A DNA stretch of 64,000 bases from the NCBI RefSeq assembly GCF_009870125.1, contig NC_046681.1:24140001-24204000 (forward strand). Direction: 5' to 3'. This document shows, piece by piece, positions 59,090 through 64,000 of the stretch. The translations under genes and the position numbers were made by a program. The stretch comes from Drosophila pseudoobscura. Its lineage: Eukaryota > Arthropoda > Insecta > Diptera > Drosophilidae. Position 1 is the stretch's first letter. The number at the start of each line of letters is the position of its first letter. The notes beneath the pieces were generated by a model. That model ran no database searches. It was not told the DNA's origin and saw only the letters and a list, made by a program, of their open reading frames with translations.

Positions 59090-62000
59090 GATTCTCTGGG
59101 AGACTTGGTCCTGCAGCGATCTGGCCCAAGAATACTGGTTTTTCTGCACGCTATATCTCTGCTATCCGGCAGCCGATCGGAGCGCGGCATGTCTTTTCGT
59201 GATCGGGAGAGTCCTGCCAATCGACTGCCGTCGGAAAAAGGGACTTCCATTTCCTCACGATTTTCGCAAAAAATCATGATGGTTACATCATTAAAATTGC
59301 CAAAAATCGGCCTCATTTTCGACGTCGAGATTCTGATGCAGTTTGATTCTCTGGATCCCCACGATCCTGGGAGAGTTGGTCCTGCAGCGATGTGGCCCTA
59401 TTTGTCTGAAATATAGCCTTCCGAAGTATTGTATTCGTGAGAATACTGGATTTCTGCACGCTATATCTCTGCTATCCGGCAGCCGATCGGAGCGCGGCAT
59501 GTCTTTTCGTGATCGGGAGAGTCCTGCCAATCGACTGCCATCGGAAAAAGGGGCTTCCATTTCCTCACGATTTTCGCAAAAAATCATGATGGTTACATCA
59601 TTAAAATTGCCAAAAATCGGCCTCATTTTCGACGTCGAGATTCTGATGCAGTTTGATTCTCTGGATCCCCACGATCCTGGGAGAGTTGGTCCTGCAGCGA
59701 TGTGGCCCTATTTGTCTGAAATATAGCCATCCGAAGTATTGTATTCGTGAGAATACTGGGTATTCTGCACGCTATATCTCTGCTATCCGGCAGCCGATCG
59801 GAGCGCGGCATGTCTTTTCGTGATGGGGAGAGTCCTGCCAATCGACTGCCATCGGAAAAAGGGACTTTCATTTCCTCACGATTTTCGCAAAAAATCATGA
59901 TGGTTACATCATTAAAATTGCCAAAAATCGGCCTCATTTTCGACGTCGAGATTCTGATGCAGTTTGATTCTCTGGATCCCCACGATCCTGGGAGAGTTGG
60001 TCCTGCAGCGATGTGGCCCTATTTGTCTGAAATATAGCCATCCGAAGTATTGTATTCGTGAGAATACTGGGTATTCTGCACGCTATATCTCTGCTATCCG
60101 GCAGCCGATCGGAGCGCGGCATGTCTTTTCGTGATGGGGAGAGTCCTGCCAATCGACTGCCATCGGAAAAAGGGACTTCCATTTCCTCACGATTTTCGCA
60201 AAAAATCATGATGGTTACATCATTAAAATTGCCAAAAATCGGCCTCATTTTCGACGTCGAGATTCTGATGCAGTTTGATTCTCTGGATCCCCACGATCCT
60301 GGGAGAGTTGGTCCTGCAGCGATGTGGCCCTATTTGTCTGAAATATAGCCATCCGAAGTATTGTATTCGTGAGAATACTGGGTTTTCTGCACGCTATATC
60401 TCTGCTATCCGGCAGCCGATCGGAGCGCGGCATGTCTTTTCGTGATGGGGAGAGTCCTGCCAATCGACTGCCATCGGAAAATGGGGCTTTCCATTTCCTC
60501 ACGACAGTCTGGATCCCCACGATCCTGGGAGAGTTGGTCCTGCATCGATGTGGCCCTATTTGTCTGAAATATAGCCATCCGAAGTATTGTATTCGTGAGA
60601 ATACTGGGTTTTCTGCACGCTATATCTCTGCTATCCGGCAGCCGATCGGAGCGCGGCATGTCTTTTCGTGATGGGGAGAGTCCTGCCAATCGACTGCCAT
60701 CGGAAAAAGGGACTTTCATTTCCTCACGATTTTCGCAAAAAATCATGATGGTTACATCATTAAAATTGCCAAAAATCGGCCTCATTTTCGACGTCGAGAT
60801 TTTAATGCAGTTCGACAGTCAGGATTCTCACGATCCTGGGAGACTTGGTCCTGCATCGATCTGCCCTTATTTGTCTGAAATATAGCCATCCGAAGTATTG
60901 TATTCGTGAGAATACTGGGTATTCTGCACGCTATATCTCTGCTATCCGGCAGCCGATCGGAGCGCGGCATGTCTTTTCGTGATGGGGAGAGTCCTGCCAA
61001 TCGACTGCCATCGGAAAAAGGGACTTCCATTTCCTCACGATTTTCGCAAAAAATCATGATGGTTACATCATTAAAATTGCCAAAAATCGGCCTCATTTTC
61101 GACGTCGAGATTCTGATGCAGTTTGATTCTCTGGATCCCCACGATCCTGGGAGAGTTGGTCCTGCAGCGATGTGGCCCTATTTGTCTGAAATATAGCCAT
61201 CCGAAGTATTGTATTCGTGAGAATACTGGGTTTTCTGCACGCTATATCTCTGCTATCCGGCAGCCGATCGGAGCGCGGCATGTCTTTTCGTGATGGGGAG
61301 AGTCCTGCCAATCGACTGCCATCGGAAAATGGGGCTTTCCATTTCCTCACGACAGTCTGGATCCCCACGATCCTGGGAGAGTTGGTCCTGCATCGATGTG
61401 GCCCTATTTGTCTGAAATATAGCCATCCGAAGTATTGTATTCGTGAGAATACTGGGTTTTCTGCACGCTATATCTCTGCTATCCGGCAGCCGATCGGAGC
61501 GCGGCATGTCTTTTCGTGATGGGGAGAGTCCTGCCAATCGACTGCCATCGGAAAAAGGGACTTTCATTTCCTCACGATTTTCGCAAAAAATCATGATGGT
61601 TACATCATTAAAATTGCCAAAAATCGGCCTCATTTTCGACGTCGAGATTCTGATGCAGTTTGATTCTCTGGATCCCCACGATCCTGGGAGAGTTGGTCCT
61701 GCAGCGATGTGGCCCTATTTGTCTGAAATATAGCCATCCGAAGTATTGTATTCGTGAGAATACTGGGTTTTCTGCACGCTATATCTCTGCTATCCGGCAG
61801 CCGATCGGAGCGCGGCATGTCTTTTCGTGATGGGGAGAGTCCTGCCAATCGACTGCCATCGGAAAATGGGGCTTTCCATTTCCTCACGACAGTCTGGATC
61901 CCCACGATCCTGGGAGAGTTGGTCCTGCATCGATGTGGCCCTATTTGTCTGAAATATAGCCATCCGAAGTATTGTATTCGTGAGAATACTGGGTTTTCTG

Positions 62001-63530
62001 CACGCTATATCTCTGCTATCCGGCAGCCGATCGGAGCGCGGCATGTCTTTTCGTGATGGGGAGAGTCCTGCCAATCGACTGCCATCGGAAAAAGGGACTT
62101 TCATTTCCTCACGATTTTCGCAAAAAATCATGATGGTTACATCATTAAAATTGCCAAAAATCGGCCTCATTTTCGACGTCGAGATTCTGATGCAGTTTGA
62201 TTCTCTGGATCCCCACGATCCTGGGAGAGTTGGTCCTGCAGCGATGTGGCCCTATTTGTCTGAAATATAGCCATCCGAAGTATTGTATTCGTGAGAATAC
62301 TGGGTTTTCTGCACGCTATATCTCTGCTATCCGGCAGCCGATCGGAGCGCGGCATGTCTTTTCGTGATGGGGAGAGTCCTGCCAATCGACTGCCATCGGA
62401 AAAAGGGACTTCCATTTCCTCACGATTTTCGCAAAAAATCATGATGGTTACATCATTAAAATTGCCAAAAATCGGCCTCATTTTCGACGTCGAGATTCTG
62501 ATGCAGTTTGATTCTCTGGATCCCCACGATCCTGGGAGAGTTGGTCCTGCAGCGATGTGGCCCTATTTGTCTGAAATATAGCCATCCGAAGTATTGTATT
62601 CGTGAGAATACTGGGTTTTCTGCACGCTATATCTCTGCTATCCGGCAGCCGATCGGAGCGCGGCATGTCTTTTCGTGATCGGGAGAGTCCTGCCAATCGA
62701 CTGCCGTCGGAAAAAGGGACTTCCATTTCCTCACGATTTTCGCAAAAAATCATGATGGTTACATCATTAAAATTGCCAAAAATCGGCCTCATTTTCGACG
62801 TCGAGATTCTGATGCAGTTTGATTCTCTGGATCCCCACGATCCTGGGAGAGTTGGTCCTGCAGCGATGTGGCCCTATTTGTCTGAAATATAGCCATCCGA
62901 AGTATTGTATTCGTGAGAATACTGGGTTTTCTGCACGCTATATCTCTGCTATCCGGCAGCCGATCGGAGCGCGGCATGTCTTTTCGTGATGGGGAGAGTC
63001 CTGCCAATCGACTGCCATCGGAAAAAGGGACTTCCATTTCCTCACGATTTTCGCAAAAAATCATGATGGTTACATCATTAACATTGCCAAAAATCGGCCT
63101 CATTTTCGACGTCGAGATTCTGATGCAGTTTGATTCTCTGGATCCCCACGATCCTGGGAGAGTTGGTCCTGCAGCGATGTGGCCCTATTTGTCTGAAATA
63201 TAGCCATCCGAAGTATTGTATTCGTGAGAATACTGGGTTTTCTGCACGCTATATCTCTGCTATCCGGCAGCCGATCGGAGCGCGGCATGTCTTTTCGTGA
63301 TGGGGAGAGTCCTGCCAATCGACTGCCGTCGGAAAAAGGGACTTCCATTTCCTCACGATTTTCGCAAAAAATCATGATGGTTACATCATTAAAATTGCCA
63401 AAAATCGGCCTCATTTTCGACGTCGAGATTTTAATGCAGTTCGACAGTCAGGATTCTCACGATCCTGGGAGACTTGGTCCTGCATCGATCTGCCCTTATT
63501 TGTCTGAAATATAGCCTTCCGAAGATTTGC
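59090..63530 (+). repeat. Tandem satellite array, 311-bp unit with 226-bp short variants
   Basis: Units are phased on GTGAGAATACTGG: 59437, 59747, 60058, 60369, 60595, 60906, 61217, 61443, 61754, 61980, 62291, 62602, 62913, 63224, plus a partial unit near 59128. Spacing is 311 (once 310), except 226 after 60369, 61217 and 61754. Neighbouring units are nearly identical. Blocks 60058-60905 and 60906-61753 form an 848-bp higher-order repeat; 61217-61753 and 61754-62290 form a 537-bp one. Both strands of the unit are open for about 96-104 codons, but frames do not carry across units, so I do not treat these as genes. Confidence 0.97.
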
Positions 63531-63578
63531 ATATCATTAAAATACTGTTACTTTATTTAACCCTTCCTTTCATTTTAG

Positions 63579-63960
63579 CAGATCGCGCCCTCCGGTGGAT
63601 AGGAATACCTTTCGCGTTCCCGTGGTCACCGATTTGCCCACCATTGTTTACCAGGGGCATCACCCTTTTAGTCTTCCGGTCTTAAGAGCGAGTGTGCGCT
63701 CGATGACGGCTATCCACTCCTGGCGCCTCACCGGCTGACATCGTGAACATCCGCTGGCTCCTGCGTACGGGGACAAGATTGCTGTCCCCCATTCCCGAGG
63801 CGTACTCGAGTCAGACAGAATCGTATCCCAGCAGGACAGAAACGCTCCTCTGCAAGATCCGAACCCAACAAGCCATCGTCATCCTTCAACCTGGCCATCG
63901 ACAACAAGGACTTTGACTATGGCAATCAAGGGAAGGCTACGCGGGCTACTAGACTCTAGA
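63579..63960 (+). pseudogene. Exon-like piece after the satellite array
   Basis: Acceptor TTTCATTTTAG ends 63578. The frame RSRPPVDRNTFRVPVVTDLP, then TIVYQGHHPFSL, stays open to TGA 63736-63738. In another frame SSSFNLAIDNKDFDYGNQGK ends at TAG 63957-63959. Both stretches look like real protein but are out of phase, so the piece is decayed or has a further intron. The left copy (28260-27934) is shorter. The source was not recognised. Confidence 0.5.
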
Positions 63961-64000
63961 TAAATATCGTTGTTGTTATGTTTAAGGATATATACGTCCA

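Larger units (their letters stand above)
57851..64000 (+). repeat. Composite repeat, right copy, with expanded satellite
   Basis: Inverted homologue of 27934-29890, continuing past the window end. Order on the plus strand: unique block, kinesin-4 fragment (58230-58692), 41-codon exon-like piece (58786-58911) with its own AATAAA, satellite array (59090-63530), second exon-like piece from 63579. It contains a roughly 35-base insertion near 57870 and an extra segment near 63790-63880 relative to the left copy. Confidence 0.88.

Noticed and set aside
59437-63514. Repeated 96- and 104-codon open frames on both strands of the tandem array
   Set aside because: They come from the same 311-bp unit, most begin at non-ATG codons, and 311 is not a multiple of 3, so they are by-products of the repeat and not a gene family.
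59090-63530. CRISPR-like array
   Set aside because: Units are directly tandem, 226-311 bp, without short repeats and unique spacers, in a eukaryotic context.

Overview
The window is eukaryotic and looks like Drosophila: short introns with GT-AG ends, long AT-rich intergenic DNA, GAGA and TACTCG-type microsatellites, and several genes that match fly genes from memory (Myo31DF, dUTPase, the CG3326 fidgetin-like ATPase, the CG3277 receptor tyrosine kinase). The TACTCG/TACGAG microsatellites and the gene order suggest a species outside the melanogaster group, possibly the obscura group. That placement is inference.

Layout. The first 21 kb holds three facilitated sugar (trehalose-type) transporters of the major facilitator superfamily, all on the minus strand (partial 1-578; 1912-3728; 15088-16740). 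Among them lie a plus-strand fidgetin-like AAA ATPase (4567-6632) and a minus-strand split receptor tyrosine kinase (7158-11406). A minus-strand coiled-coil protein of unknown function follows (20360-21213). From 25.5 kb come a plus-strand QRICH2/DUF4795-like acidic coiled-coil protein, a compact repeat unit with decayed gene pieces (about 27934-29890), a divergent TBP-fold-like protein (30247-33041), a 5'-truncated non-LTR retrotransposon with a 13-bp target duplication (33210-33653), and an FHA-domain protein with TQ motifs (33884-35661). Myo31DF occupies 36920-52730 with a 10.2-kb first intron. After it come an orphan exon, an unrecognised 299-residue gene, ALKBH6 (minus) and dUTPase (plus).

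From 57.5 kb to the end there is a broken minus-strand coding remnant, then a large composite repeat. This repeat is an inverted copy of the one at 27.9-29.9 kb. Both copies carry the same decayed kinesin-4 motor fragment and other exon-like pieces. In the left copy the internal satellite is a little over one unit long. In the right copy it has expanded to about 15 tandem units of 311 bp, three of them shortened to 226 bp, with higher-order 848-bp and 537-bp blocks. This is the most unusual structure in the window.

From memory of the D. melanogaster map, the left genes belong to 23F and the right genes to 31D-F. The window may therefore contain an old rearrangement junction, and the inverted repeats could be connected with it. 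Gene models were built by reading splice sites and phase by eye. Exon joins that keep the frame and restore family motifs are strong; 5' ends and untranslated limits are mostly not determined.
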